NCBI GenBank assembly: GCA_023251855.1
Contig: JAHEYA010000012.1
Span: 1 to 14,991 of the forward strand
Source: Bacteroidota bacterium
Lineage (GTDB): Bacteria > Bacteroidota > Bacteroidia > 2-12-FULL-35-15
Direction of reading: 5' to 3'
DNA length: 14,991 bases
Part shown: piece by piece, positions 5,499 through 14,028 of the stretch
Numbering within the stretch: position 1 is the first letter of the stretch
How the letters are laid out: each line of letters begins with the position of its first letter
The notes under the pieces: generated by a model
Seen by the model: the letters and a program-made list of their open reading frames with translations, nothing else
Databases searched by the model: none
Told to the model about the DNA's origin: nothing
Position numbers and translations under genes: made by a program

Positions 5499-8069
5499 AT
5501 GATAACCCTAGAACTGCACAAAAAGAGTGTAAAAAAAGTCATTCAAACTTATTCTTATACTGAAGTATTTAAACAATGTCTGCTATATTTTAATGGTGAT
5601 GAACTTGCTTCATCCACTTGGATGAATAAATATGCTATGAAGGACAAAGAAAAAAATTTTCTTGAACTAACTCCTGATGATATGCACATGAGAATGGCAA
5701 AACAATTTGCAAGAAAAGAAAAAGAATATAAAGCAAAAGCCCACCTCAACGGTAGTTTTAAGCTACTCTCAACATATGGACAAGAAAGAGAGTTACTAGA
5801 TGAAAAGAAAATTTTTAATTATTTCAAAAATTTTAAATACATCATCCCTCAAGGTAGTGTGATGTCTTCTTTGGGCAATCCAAATATTATTGCATCCTTA
5901 TCCAATTGCATTGTATTACCGGAAATATATGACTCCTATGGAGGAATATCCTATACCGATCAGCAATTGGCTCAGCTTTTCAAAAGAAGATGTGGAGTTG
6001 GTATTGATATTTCAACGCTCCGACCTTCAGGTATGTCTGTTTCAAACGCTGCTGGAACAACCACCGGCGCAGTATCTTTTATGGAAAGATTTTCAAATAC
6101 AACACGGGAAGTGGCACAAAATGGAAGAAGAGGGGCTTTAATGATTACTATTGATATTGCTCACCCTGATGTAGAACAATTCATCACTGTGAAACAAGAC
6201 CTGTCTAAGATAACAGGTGCAAATATTTCAATTCGTCTTTCAGATGAGTTTATGAATGCAGTTGCTAAAGATGACCACTACCAATTACGCTGGCCAATTG
6301 ATGCAGTTAAACCTCAATATTCAAAAACTATTAAAGCCCGCGAATTATGGAATACTATTATAAAATGTGCGCACAACACAGCAGAACCTGGTTTGATTTT
6401 TTGGGATAGACAGCATTATTATTCTACTTCTTCGGTATATCCGGGATTCAAAAATGTTTCTACCAATCCTTGCTCCGAAATTGCTATGCAGGGCGGTGAT
6501 AGTTGTCGATTAATTGCATTGAATTTATTTAATTTTATAGACAATCCTTTTACTTCAAAAGCAGAATTTAATTACAAAAAGTTTTATGAAATTACTTACG
6601 AATCACAACGTTTAATGGATGATCTGGTTGATCTTGAGTTGGAAGCTATTGAAAGAATAATGGAGAAAATTGCAAGTGACCCTGAACCAGCTTATATTAA
6701 AGAGGTTGAAATAAACACGTGGAAACTTCTTTACAATGCTGGCAAAAAAGGCAGAAGAACTGGCCTTGGTTTCACAGCTATGGGAGATACTTTGGCTGGA
6801 ATGGGGTTAAAATTTGATTCTCCAGAAGCAATCGCGCAGGTTGAAAAAATAATGAAACTCAAATGTGAAGCTGAATTTGACAGCTCTATTGATATGGCTT
6901 TAGAACGTGGTAAATTCCAGGATTTTAATCCCAAAATAGAAAACACATCTGAATTTGTGCAAATGATGAAAAAAGATTTACCAAATACCTACAACCGAAT
7001 GATGAAGCTGGGCAGAAGAAATATTTCTATCAGTACAGTGGCTCCAACAGGAACTCTCAGCTTATTGGCTCAATCCTCCTCCGGACTCGAACCGGTTTTT
7101 ATGTTATCATACAAACGTAGAAGAAAAGTAAATCCGCAAGATAAAAATGCACGCATTGATTTTGTTGACCCTTCCGGTGATTCTTGGCAAGAGTTTATTG
7201 TTTATCATCCTAAATTAAAGATCTGGATGGAAACAACAGGTGAAACTGATATTACCAAAAGCCCATTTCATGGCTCAACTGCATCAGAAATTGATTGGAA
7301 AAAACGCATTGAATTACAAGCTGTTGTTCAGAAATATACTACGCACTCCATCAGCTCTACAATCAATTTAGCTAATGATGTTTCAGAAGATAAAGTTGGA
7401 CAAATTTATTTCGAGGCCTGGAAAAATGGATTAAAAGGTATTACCGTTTATCGTGACGGCTCCCGAACAGGTGTTCTTGTTGCAGTTGAAAAAAAATCTG
7501 AAACCAATGAAATTAAAGAAACACAACCACCGAAACGCCCGAAAGTATTGGAAGCTGAGATTGTTCGTTTTATGAATCATAATGAAAAATGGATAGCAGT
7601 TGTAGGAATATTAAATGGAAAACCTTACGAAATTTTTACAGGATGTGCCGAGGAATCATTTGATATTCCTAAATGGGTGGAAAAAGGATGGATCATTAAA
7701 AACAGCATGGAAGATGGCAGAAAACGTTATGATTTTCAATTCATGGATAAAGAAGGTTATAGAGTTACTATCGAAGGACTTTCCAGATCATTCAATAAAG
7801 AATATTGGAATTATGCAAAATTAATCTCCGGTGTACTGCGCCATGGAATGCCTTTACCACACGTTGTTGGGCTGATTGAAAATTTACATTTATACAATGA
7901 AACCATCAACACATGGAAAACCGGTGTGGAGCGTGCACTTAAAAAGTTTATTCCGGATGGTACAAAAGCTGTTGACCGTAAATGCAATGAATGTGGGTCT
8001 CCTGATGGTTTGATCTATGAAGAGGGATGTGTAAAATGTAAAAACTGCGGAAGTTCTAAATGCGGATAA
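5499..8069 (+). CDS. nrdJ: Adenosylcobalamin-dependent (class II) ribonucleotide reductase
   Basis: NrdJ reduces ribonucleotides to deoxyribonucleotides using a coenzyme B12 radical, without needing or being harmed by oxygen. The 856-residue length fits the family. The catalytic NPCSE motif is at 323-327, with thiyl-radical cysteine C325, N323 and E327. The redox pair is C137 (SNCIVLPE) and C336 (DSCRL). All five are offset by exactly three from Thermotoga maritima NrdJ as I remember it (C134, N320, C322, E324, C333). Other motifs are RRCGVGIDISTLRP and STVAPTGTLSLLAQSSSG. The C-terminal 30 residues hold seven cysteines in C-x2-C style (CNECG, CVKCKNCG, KCG), the zinc/redox tail that regenerates the active-site disulphide. 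I chose the ATG at 5499; a TTG 48 nt upstream is less likely. The gene lies downstream of an FNR-type site and ends at a terminator. Confidence 0.95.
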   Translation: MITLELHKKSVKKVIQTYSYTEVFKQCLLYFNGDELASSTWMNKYAMKDKEKNFLELTPDDMHMRMAKQFARKEKEYKAKAHLNGSFKLLSTYGQERELLDEKKIFNYFKNFKYIIPQGSVMSSLGNPNIIASLSNCIVLPEIYDSYGGISYTDQQLAQLFKRRCGVGIDISTLRPSGMSVSNAAGTTTGAVSFMERFSNTTREVAQNGRRGALMITIDIAHPDVEQFITVKQDLSKITGANISIRLSDEFMNAVAKDDHYQLRWPIDAVKPQYSKTIKARELWNTIIKCAHNTAEPGLIFWDRQHYYSTSSVYPGFKNVSTNPCSEIAMQGGDSCRLIALNLFNFIDNPFTSKAEFNYKKFYEITYESQRLMDDLVDLELEAIERIMEKIASDPEPAYIKEVEINTWKLLYNAGKKGRRTGLGFTAMGDTLAGMGLKFDSPEAIAQVEKIMKLKCEAEFDSSIDMALERGKFQDFNPKIENTSEFVQMMKKDLPNTYNRMMKLGRRNISISTVAPTGTLSLLAQSSSGLEPVFMLSYKRRRKVNPQDKNARIDFVDPSGDSWQEFIVYHPKLKIWMETTGETDITKSPFHGSTASEIDWKKRIELQAVVQKYTTHSISSTINLANDVSEDKVGQIYFEAWKNGLKGITVYRDGSRTGVLVAVEKKSETNEIKETQPPKRPKVLEAEIVRFMNHNEKWIAVVGILNGKPYEIFTGCAEESFDIPKWVEKGWIIKNSMEDGRKRYDFQFMDKEGYRVTIEGLSRSFNKEYWNYAKLISGVLRHGMPLPHVVGLIENLHLYNETINTWKTGVERALKKFIPDGTKAVDRKCNECGSPDGLIYEEGCVKCKNCGSSKCG

Positions 8070-8093
8070 ACTATGATATTGAGCATAGTTTTT
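8068..8093 (+). terminator. Rho-independent terminator of nrdJ
   Basis: AAACTATG (8068-8075) pairs perfectly with CATAGTTT (8084-8091) around an 8-nt loop, and the 3' arm runs into T residues (8089-8093). It begins at the nrdJ stop codon. The stem is A/T-rich but complete. Confidence 0.65.
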
Positions 8094-8104
8094 ATTGCTG
8101 TCTG

Positions 8105-8155
8105 AAAGTACCTTTCCTTCATAGATATTTTTATGAAGACTGGTACTTTTTTATT
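8105..8155 (+). promoter_or_regulatory. Long hairpin with T-tract that encloses the start codon of the next gene
   Basis: AAAGTACC (8105-8112) pairs with GGTACTTT (8142-8149). Inside it, CTTCATA (8117-8123) pairs with TATGAAG (8132-8138) around an 8-nt loop. The two stems are separated by a 4 x 3 internal loop, giving 15 base pairs in all. The ATG at 8133-8135 lies in the 3' arm of the inner stem, and the outer stem is followed by a T-rich tract. It can act as a second terminator behind nrdJ, as a block on initiation of the lipoprotein gene, or both. Confidence 0.55.
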
Positions 8156-9584
8156 TTTTATACAATTGCTTTTTATTTTTTCCTGCACAAATGATAAGGG
8201 GATTCCCGATTACAAGGGCTATCCACCAGAAACCGGAAAAATAATTGTCAACAAATGTGCAATAAACGGCTGTCATAATACAATCAGTTCTGTAGCCTGT
8301 CAAGGGCTTGATTTATCAACATGGGAGTCTCTTTTCAAAGGAAGCAGAGAAAATTCTTCCCTTATACCCTTTCGTTCTGATTTGAGTTTTTTCTTTTTTT
8401 CAATAAATACATTCAGTGATCTGGGTCCTCAATTATGCCCTACAATGCCTGTGAATAAAAGTCCTCTCAATAAAAATGAAGTGGTCACATTAAAAAACTG
8501 GATAAATAATGGTGCTCCAAATGATCGTGGATTTGTTAAATTCTCAGATAATGCTAACCGTAGAAAAATATATGTTGCTAATCAGGGTTGTGATTTAGTT
8601 ACTGTTTTTGATGAAGAATCAAAATTAATAATGCGTGCATTTGACGTTGGAAATAGCACAAATACTGAATCTCCGCACGATATGATTATTTCGCCGGATG
8701 GTCAGTTTATTTATGTTTCATTTTATGCAAGTAACCTATTTCAAAAATTTAGAACCAGTGATGATACAAAAGTAGGCGAGATTACTTTTGCTGATTATAG
8801 CTGGCATTCCATTGCAATATCAGGAGATTCCAAAATTGGTATTACAACACACCTCAGTGGAGATGGTAAAACAACTTTGATCAACCTCACAAACATGAAC
8901 ATCATTGTAACCTATCAGGGAAGCGGTTTTCTTACCTACCCTCATGGTTGTGCATTAAATTATGATGGTAGCATGGCGTATATAACCTCTCAACAGGGAA
9001 ATTTTATTTATAAAATTAATTTAACTGATCCGCAAAATCCCGATGTAAGTCAAATACCATTGCAGACTGGTCAAACACCTTCTACCAACGGAATTTACAA
9101 ACCTTACTCTGTTCAATATTTTCCTGATTACTCAAAATATGCTGTAACATGTCAAGGAACCAATGAAATAAGAATATTTGATGCCTCAAAAGATAGCCTT
9201 TTAAATACCATACAAACATCAGGTGTTCCTCAGTTAATGTCGTTCTCAAAAACCTTTCCTTATTTATTTGTTAGTTGTATGGAAGATTCAGCAAACTTAC
9301 AAGCCAAAAGCAGGGTTGACATAATAAATTATAATACATTACAAAAAATTGGAGATATTTTCACCGGGCATCAGCCAAGAGGCCTCACAGTTGATGATAA
9401 TAACCATTGCGTTTGGGTAGCCAACAGGAATATTTCTTCTGTTGGATGGGCACCACATCATACCACTGCTTGTGAAGGCAGATATGGATACATAACTATT
9501 ATGGATATGAACACATTTCAATTGATTCCAAACTGGAAGGTAGAAGTATCAGTTGATCCATATTGTATTGTTATCAGGAAGTAA
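8133..9584 (+). CDS. Lipoprotein with cytochrome c-like domain and YVTN-type beta-propeller
   Basis: The 483-residue product begins with a signal peptide ending in FIFSC, so C18 is the probable lipidated cysteine. A cytochrome c-like domain spans about 30-130, with a CAINGCH motif at C42-C47-H48. This is C-x4-CH rather than C-x2-CH, a spacing I associate with cytochrome-like lipoproteins of this phylum. TMPVN followed by SPLNKNEVVTLKNWINNGAP is the usual distal Met region and final helix. The rest is a propeller of YVTN-like repeats (KIYVANQG, SPHDMIISPDGQFIYVS, YPHGCALNYDGSMAYITS, HQPRGLTVDDNN). Cytochrome-plus-propeller recalls cytochrome cd1 nitrite reductase (NirS), but the blades look like ordinary YVTN repeats and I see no d1-binding signature. 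It probably acts on the periplasmic or outer face of a membrane. No function can be assigned. It follows nrdJ after 63 nt but is separated by a terminator. Confidence 0.75.
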   Translation: MKTGTFLFFIQLLFIFSCTNDKGIPDYKGYPPETGKIIVNKCAINGCHNTISSVACQGLDLSTWESLFKGSRENSSLIPFRSDLSFFFFSINTFSDLGPQLCPTMPVNKSPLNKNEVVTLKNWINNGAPNDRGFVKFSDNANRRKIYVANQGCDLVTVFDEESKLIMRAFDVGNSTNTESPHDMIISPDGQFIYVSFYASNLFQKFRTSDDTKVGEITFADYSWHSIAISGDSKIGITTHLSGDGKTTLINLTNMNIIVTYQGSGFLTYPHGCALNYDGSMAYITSQQGNFIYKINLTDPQNPDVSQIPLQTGQTPSTNGIYKPYSVQYFPDYSKYAVTCQGTNEIRIFDASKDSLLNTIQTSGVPQLMSFSKTFPYLFVSCMEDSANLQAKSRVDIINYNTLQKIGDIFTGHQPRGLTVDDNNHCVWVANRNISSVGWAPHHTTACEGRYGYITIMDMNTFQLIPNWKVEVSVDPYCIVIRK

Positions 9585-9785
9585 TCTATAAAATTATTTA
9601 CTTAAAGATAAACTATGACGCAGGACATAATTTGTTCTTTAGATACCACTACCTTTGTTTGACACAAAAGGGTTATCTTAACTGTGGCTACTGTGAAATA
9701 TGAATGAGCTTTCCTAAATTAAAATCTAAAAAAACTCTTTCGTAATTCCTGAGGGTCATAAAAATTCCCTCCCAAAATCTAATCA
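9585..9785. other. Intergenic region before the 598-residue protein gene
   Basis: This stretch of 201 nt has no convincing ORF. TTTG at 9658-9661 and TAACTGTG at 9679-9686 weakly resemble a Bacteroidota promoter. GAGGG at 9751-9755 and CCCTC at 9767-9771 form a short dyad in the presumed leader. AAGTAA (9579-9584) and TTACTT (9598-9603) form a weak hairpin over the preceding stop codon. No FNR-type core is present. Confidence 0.3.
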
Positions 9786-11582
9786 ATGAGTAATATACCT
9801 GAACATAGCTTTCATATCCCTGTAATGGGATTGGGATATACAATTGACACACCTGTAAAAGTTGCACGATTCGGAATTTCATCCGTGGTTTCAATTATTC
9901 AAGACATTTTGGTTGAACAGATGCGCGAGTTTTATTGTAAAAAATCAGGTGAAGAATATATCCACATTTCAATTGATGATGTTGATCACAGAGCTAAACG
10001 TATCTCTTCTTACCTTAATTTAATGCAGCGTTTAGTTAATAAACAGGTGGCTATAATGAAAGAAGAAGCGTTTGAAGATGGGAATGATATTGTAAAATAT
10101 TTTAAACTTTTACCTGAAGATTCTAATGTAAAAAATCTTTATAATAAAATGACCGCTACAAGTGGAGTCGAAAAAGAGCTTCTTCAAAAGCAGTTAAGGA
10201 ATAAAATTATTGCCGGTTCAATTGATGTGAACATCATGACTAAAATTGATAAGACCAATTTTTCTAAAGATGGTAGCCCACTACCTATGGAATATTCCAA
10301 TGCTATATCTGCTTTACGCGGGTTTGCTGGTAGTTCACTTAATTCATCCATCGTTTTTTCAGCCGGATTAAATCCTCGTTTGTACGCTTTTCTTGAAAAT
10401 CTTCCTGATTTTTTTCCAGACAAAAATGGAGAAATTAAAAAGAAAATTATTCTCAAAGTCAGCGATTTCAGATCTGCTTTGATTCAAGGAAAGTTTCTTG
10501 CTAAAAAAGGTTTGTGGATTTCTGAGTTCCGTATTGAATCAGGATTAAATTGCGGAGGGCACGCTTTTCCTACTGAAGGGTATTTAATGGGCCCTATTCT
10601 GGAAGAATTTAAAATTAAAAGAAAAGAACTCTCTGCCGAATTATTTGAAATGTGTAACCAGACTTTAAACCTGAAAGGCTTGCCCCTACTGCCTGAACAA
10701 TCCAATATTCGTGTGACTGTTCAGGGTGGAATAGGTACTGTTAATGAGGATAAATTTCTGAGAGAATATTATAATATAGATGGAACAGGCTGGGGAAGCC
10801 CATTTCTAATGGTTCCGGAAGCTACCAATGTTGATGATAAAACATTAGAGCAACTTATCAATGCCAAAAAAGAAGATTATTTTTTAAGCCATGCTTCACC
10901 GCTTGGTATCCCATTTAATAACTTCAGAAAAAGTACCTCTGAACAACAAAGAAAATTACGAATAGAAAAAAACAGGCCTGGAAGCCCTTGTTATATGGAC
11001 TTTCTTGCTTTTAATACAGAGTTCTCAGAAAAACCAATCTGCCTTTCCTCTCGTAAATTTCAGGACCTCAAACTAAAACAGTTACATGAACTGAATTTAT
11101 CACATCAGGAATTTAAAATAAAATATAAAGAGATTATTGAAAAAGATTGTTTGTGCGAAGGACTCTCTTCTTCCGTTTTATTAAAAAATAATATCCCTGT
11201 TCCTCATCATTTGGAGGCGGTTTCTATTTGCCCCGGACCAAATCTAGCCTATTTTTCTAAAGTGTTTTCGTTGGAAGAAATGGTAGGACATATCTATGGC
11301 CGATTAAACATTCTTAACTTGCAAAACCGGCCTCATGTATTTATTAATGAATTAAAAATGTATATTGATTATCTGAAAGAAGAAGTAGAAAAAAATATAA
11401 AGTCCCTCTCTGATAAACAAATTAAATATTTTTCTTCCTTCAAATCAAACATTTTGCAGGGGATAGAGTACTACAAAAATTTACTGCCCAACATGACTAA
11501 TGAAACGGATGATTTTCTAAATAAAATGAGAAACGATATTGAAACTTTAAAAACAGGGCTGTTGAGGTCATGTTGCTTCTAA
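9786..11582 (+). CDS. Conserved-looking protein of unknown function, possibly an NMO/IMPDH-like TIM barrel
   Basis: I do not recognise this 598-residue family with certainty. No signal peptide or membrane segment is visible, so it is probably cytoplasmic. Several stretches resemble flavin-binding TIM barrels of the nitronate monooxygenase/enoyl reductase/IMPDH type: FHIPVMGLGYTIDTPVKVARFG near the start recalls P-I-I-x-G-x-M...T-P-x-LA, NCGGHAF (C256-H259) recalls the NMO E-A-GGH motif, and QGGIGT (313-318) recalls the phosphate-binding GG-I-G loop. Length near 600 recalls PfaD-like enoyl reductases, but the match is not close. Cysteines are frequent late in the chain: a CLC, an SICPG and a terminal SCCF. 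The C-terminal fifth is rich in charged residues and probably helical. The gene converges with the radical SAM/SPASM gene with a 4-nt overlap of stop codons. The reading frame and codon use look genuine; the fold is an inference. Confidence 0.7.
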   Translation: MSNIPEHSFHIPVMGLGYTIDTPVKVARFGISSVVSIIQDILVEQMREFYCKKSGEEYIHISIDDVDHRAKRISSYLNLMQRLVNKQVAIMKEEAFEDGNDIVKYFKLLPEDSNVKNLYNKMTATSGVEKELLQKQLRNKIIAGSIDVNIMTKIDKTNFSKDGSPLPMEYSNAISALRGFAGSSLNSSIVFSAGLNPRLYAFLENLPDFFPDKNGEIKKKIILKVSDFRSALIQGKFLAKKGLWISEFRIESGLNCGGHAFPTEGYLMGPILEEFKIKRKELSAELFEMCNQTLNLKGLPLLPEQSNIRVTVQGGIGTVNEDKFLREYYNIDGTGWGSPFLMVPEATNVDDKTLEQLINAKKEDYFLSHASPLGIPFNNFRKSTSEQQRKLRIEKNRPGSPCYMDFLAFNTEFSEKPICLSSRKFQDLKLKQLHELNLSHQEFKIKYKEIIEKDCLCEGLSSSVLLKNNIPVPHHLEAVSICPGPNLAYFSKVFSLEEMVGHIYGRLNILNLQNRPHVFINELKMYIDYLKEEVEKNIKSLSDKQIKYFSSFKSNILQGIEYYKNLLPNMTNETDDFLNKMRNDIETLKTGLLRSCCF

Positions 11583-12601
11583 AAAGTTTCACAGTCCTTA
11601 CATAAATCAATTTCTGACTTTTTACCTTTCACAAATTTGTTCAGCATTTCAACTCGTTTGGGGCTATAACAGATATCTATTAATTTTTCCTTTGTAATAT
11701 TACCGATCACGCCTTTTGAATTCAGGTCCGCGCAACATACTGTTATATCGCCATTAGGAAGAAGCACCAATTGATTCATAAGCAAACTGCAGCTTGTTTT
11801 AAAACTTTTTTTATTTTTCAACTCCTCTACTTCAATATCTCCGCCCCAATTATGAGCATAACGTAATTCATAACCGTCAACCATATTTAGTAATTTCTTA
11901 AACTCTTCACTCATCCATTTGGTGTTAAGTTTTTTCTCATATTCAATTAATGTGATGATGCCAGTTTTCATTGGCATCAGGCTTTTTTTATTCAGTTCAC
12001 AAAAAATAGTGATGTTTTTTACGAAATCATTCCATTTAGCACCTATCCTTATTTCTTCAAACTTTTCCCTACTTCCACCATCCATGCTAAAACGTATACT
12101 GCTTATTATTTCGGAGCGAATGAGCTTTTGCGAATTTTTCTCAGTCAATGCAATTGCATTTGTCAATAATGTAATGTATGGAAATTTAATATTTCTTGCT
12201 TGTGCTTTTAATTTATAGTGTTTAATAATGCCCAAGAATTCTTCCAATTTTGGGTGAAGCAGCACTTCCCCTCCATTAAAAAGATGAATTGTTTTAACGC
12301 TCCTGAAATGTTTATCTTCTAAAATATTTTCAAGAAATTGTTTTAATATATCCGCTGTCATGCGGATTTTTGGCTTTTCATGATCAAGCGAACAAAATTT
12401 ACAACGGAGATTACAATAACTTACCAGTTCAATATTGATTTCCGAAATGGAGGTTTTACTTTTTATTAACTTATACTTATAGAAAACATAATAATTAAGT
12501 AAAAATGATGTGCCTTGTATATATTCTATTAAGTTCCATAAAAATGTTTTTCTTTTAATTTTTTGAACCAAAAAATTTTTTATTTCAAAAAAGTTTAACA
12601 T
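11579..12601 (-). CDS. Radical SAM/SPASM-domain protein, substrate unknown
   Basis: The 340-residue product has an unusual basic and aromatic N-terminal 50 residues, then the radical SAM motif C63-x3-C67-x2-C70 (SYCNLRCKFCSLD). NGGEVLLHP is the SAM-binding GGE motif. A C-terminal SPASM-like region holds an SCSLL cysteine, PNGDITVCCADLNSKGVIGN, and a final C334-x2-C337 (DLCKDCETF), giving ligands for extra Fe-S clusters. SPASM enzymes often modify peptides, proteins or tetrapyrroles (PqqE, NirJ, AhbC/D). The gene begins 3 nt after hemN ends, so the two are co-transcribed; a haem-related substrate is therefore worth considering, but nothing in the protein proves it. No obvious RiPP precursor sits beside it. 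The ATG at 12601 is the first in frame after hemN. Confidence 0.85.
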   Translation of the reverse strand: MLNFFEIKNFLVQKIKRKTFLWNLIEYIQGTSFLLNYYVFYKYKLIKSKTSISEINIELVSYCNLRCKFCSLDHEKPKIRMTADILKQFLENILEDKHFRSVKTIHLFNGGEVLLHPKLEEFLGIIKHYKLKAQARNIKFPYITLLTNAIALTEKNSQKLIRSEIISSIRFSMDGGSREKFEEIRIGAKWNDFVKNITIFCELNKKSLMPMKTGIITLIEYEKKLNTKWMSEEFKKLLNMVDGYELRYAHNWGGDIEVEELKNKKSFKTSCSLLMNQLVLLPNGDITVCCADLNSKGVIGNITKEKLIDICYSPKRVEMLNKFVKGKKSEIDLCKDCETF

Positions 12602-12604
12602 AAC

Positions 12605-13963
12605 TTAAATTGCATTGCTGAACAATTGTACTGAAGGCTGGCTCTTCCAAAGCTTTGAGTCAAATGCCATACAAATATTTCGAATAAACGCACGCCCCTT
12701 TTTTTTCACTTTTAACTGATCCGAATATAATTTTACAATGTTATCTTTTTCCATTTCGGCAAGTCGTTCCAAAGCGTTGTAAAGCTCTTCGCATTGTTCA
12801 TTTTCTTGCTTCCAGGAAGTTTCAAACTTACACATGATATTGAGTATGTGCTTTCGCAATATCAAATCTTCTTTGCTCAGTTTATGCCCTTTGAAAATGG
12901 GTAGTATTCCATCTTCCACTAATTGCTGGTACTCTTCCACTTTTTTTACATTCTGTGCATAGCTGTACCATGTATCGCTAATAGAAGAAACACCAAGTCC
13001 AATCATCAATTGAGTATAATTGTGAGTGTATCCCATAAAATTCCGATGTAATTTATTTGAAAGAGTGGCTGCAAATAACGAATCTGTTTTCAATGCAAAA
13101 TGATCCATTCCAATTTCCACATAACCTTCTTCTAAAAACATTTCCCTTCCTATTTCATACAAAATCCTTTTCTCAACATCAACCGGTAAATCAACCTCTG
13201 TGAATTTTCTTTGTCCCGGTTTTAGCCATGGAACATGAGCATAACTGTAAAATGCTATCCGATCAGGTTGCAGGAGTTTTACCTTATTTATCGTATTTAT
13301 TATACTGCCCCTTGTTTGCAAAGGCAAACCATAGATCAGATCAAAATTGATGGAAGTATAACCTATTTCTCTTGCTTCTTTAACCCTCTTTTCAACTTGT
13401 CCAAAGGTTTGAACCCTGTTTATTATATCCTGAACTTTGGGATTGAAATCTTGAATGCCAAAGCTTACTCGCCTGAATCCAAGTTCGTACAATCTTTCCA
13501 AATGGTCTCTTTTTGTATTATTGGGATGTGCTTCAAAACTAAATTCCGCGTCATGAGTTATTTGCGATGTTGAAAGAATACCATCGATCAACAATTTTAA
13601 ATTTTTTGAATTGAAAAAAGTAGGAGTTCCTCCTCCTAAATGTATTTCTTTAATTTTCGGCCTGTCTTTGAATACAGCCAAATACATAGACCACTCCTTT
13701 AAGATCGATTCTATATAAGGAATCTCAATGTTATGATTAACTGTAATACGGGTATTACAGGCGCAGTAGGTACAAAGACTTTCACAAAATGGAAGATGTA
13801 TATATATACTGATACCATCCATTTGATTGCTTTCATCAAATGAAACCTTTACAGCATTTAGCCACTGTTCTTGGGTTGGAGGTGTCACATCCCAATATGG
13901 AACCGCCGGGTAACTGGTGTACCTGGGAGCAGAAACATTATATTTACTGATTAAGTTAGTCAT
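12605..13963 (-). CDS. hemN: Oxygen-independent coproporphyrinogen III oxidase
   Basis: HemN decarboxylates coproporphyrinogen III to protoporphyrinogen IX with SAM radicals, replacing the oxygen-dependent enzyme in anaerobic haem synthesis in the cytoplasm. The 452-residue length matches E. coli HemN (457). The cluster motif C60-x3-C64-x2-C67-x-C69 (FCESLCTYCACNT) carries the extra fourth cysteine diagnostic of true HemN. LGGGTPTFF, GMDHFAL and GLGVSSIS are further family motifs. I start it at ATG 13961-13963 because MTNLISKYNVSAPRYTSYP is the canonical N-terminus. The frame stays open upstream to 14095, and an ATG at 14021-14023 would add 20 residues and begin 5 nt after the small membrane gene. 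It is probably transcribed with that gene and the downstream radical SAM/SPASM gene from the FNR-type site at 14207. Confidence 0.95.
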   Translation of the reverse strand: MTNLISKYNVSAPRYTSYPAVPYWDVTPPTQEQWLNAVKVSFDESNQMDGISIYIHLPFCESLCTYCACNTRITVNHNIEIPYIESILKEWSMYLAVFKDRPKIKEIHLGGGTPTFFNSKNLKLLIDGILSTSQITHDAEFSFEAHPNNTKRDHLERLYELGFRRVSFGIQDFNPKVQDIINRVQTFGQVEKRVKEAREIGYTSINFDLIYGLPLQTRGSIINTINKVKLLQPDRIAFYSYAHVPWLKPGQRKFTEVDLPVDVEKRILYEIGREMFLEEGYVEIGMDHFALKTDSLFAATLSNKLHRNFMGYTHNYTQLMIGLGVSSISDTWYSYAQNVKKVEEYQQLVEDGILPIFKGHKLSKEDLILRKHILNIMCKFETSWKQENEQCEELYNALERLAEMEKDNIVKLYSDQLKVKKKGRAFIRNICMAFDSKLWKSQPSVQLFSNAI

Positions 13964-14028
13964 ATTTTTTCTACCGTCATTATTTTTCACATGCCATTTA
14001 GCATGGAGGGCATGGGTGAACATAATAT

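Noticed and set aside
5890..6141. 83-codon ORF inside nrdJ and similar short frames in other genes
   Set aside because: They overlap strongly supported genes in other frames and show no recognisable protein features.
9977..9988. Fifth perfect TGAT-N4-ATCA core (TGATGTTGATCA)
   Set aside because: It lies inside the coding region of the 598-residue protein, about 190 nt after its start, encoding part of SIDDVDHRA. About one such chance match is expected in the window.
13235..13573. 112-codon plus-strand ORF
   Set aside because: It is antisense to hemN in a region where hemN motifs are continuous; no independent support.
8133..13963. Haem d1 / NirS-type nitrite reductase cluster
   Set aside because: A cytochrome-propeller protein, a HemN and a SPASM radical SAM protein are suggestive, but HemN has the true coproporphyrinogen oxidase motifs, the propeller looks YVTN-like, and no NirF, NirE or NirD/L/G/H-like gene is present.
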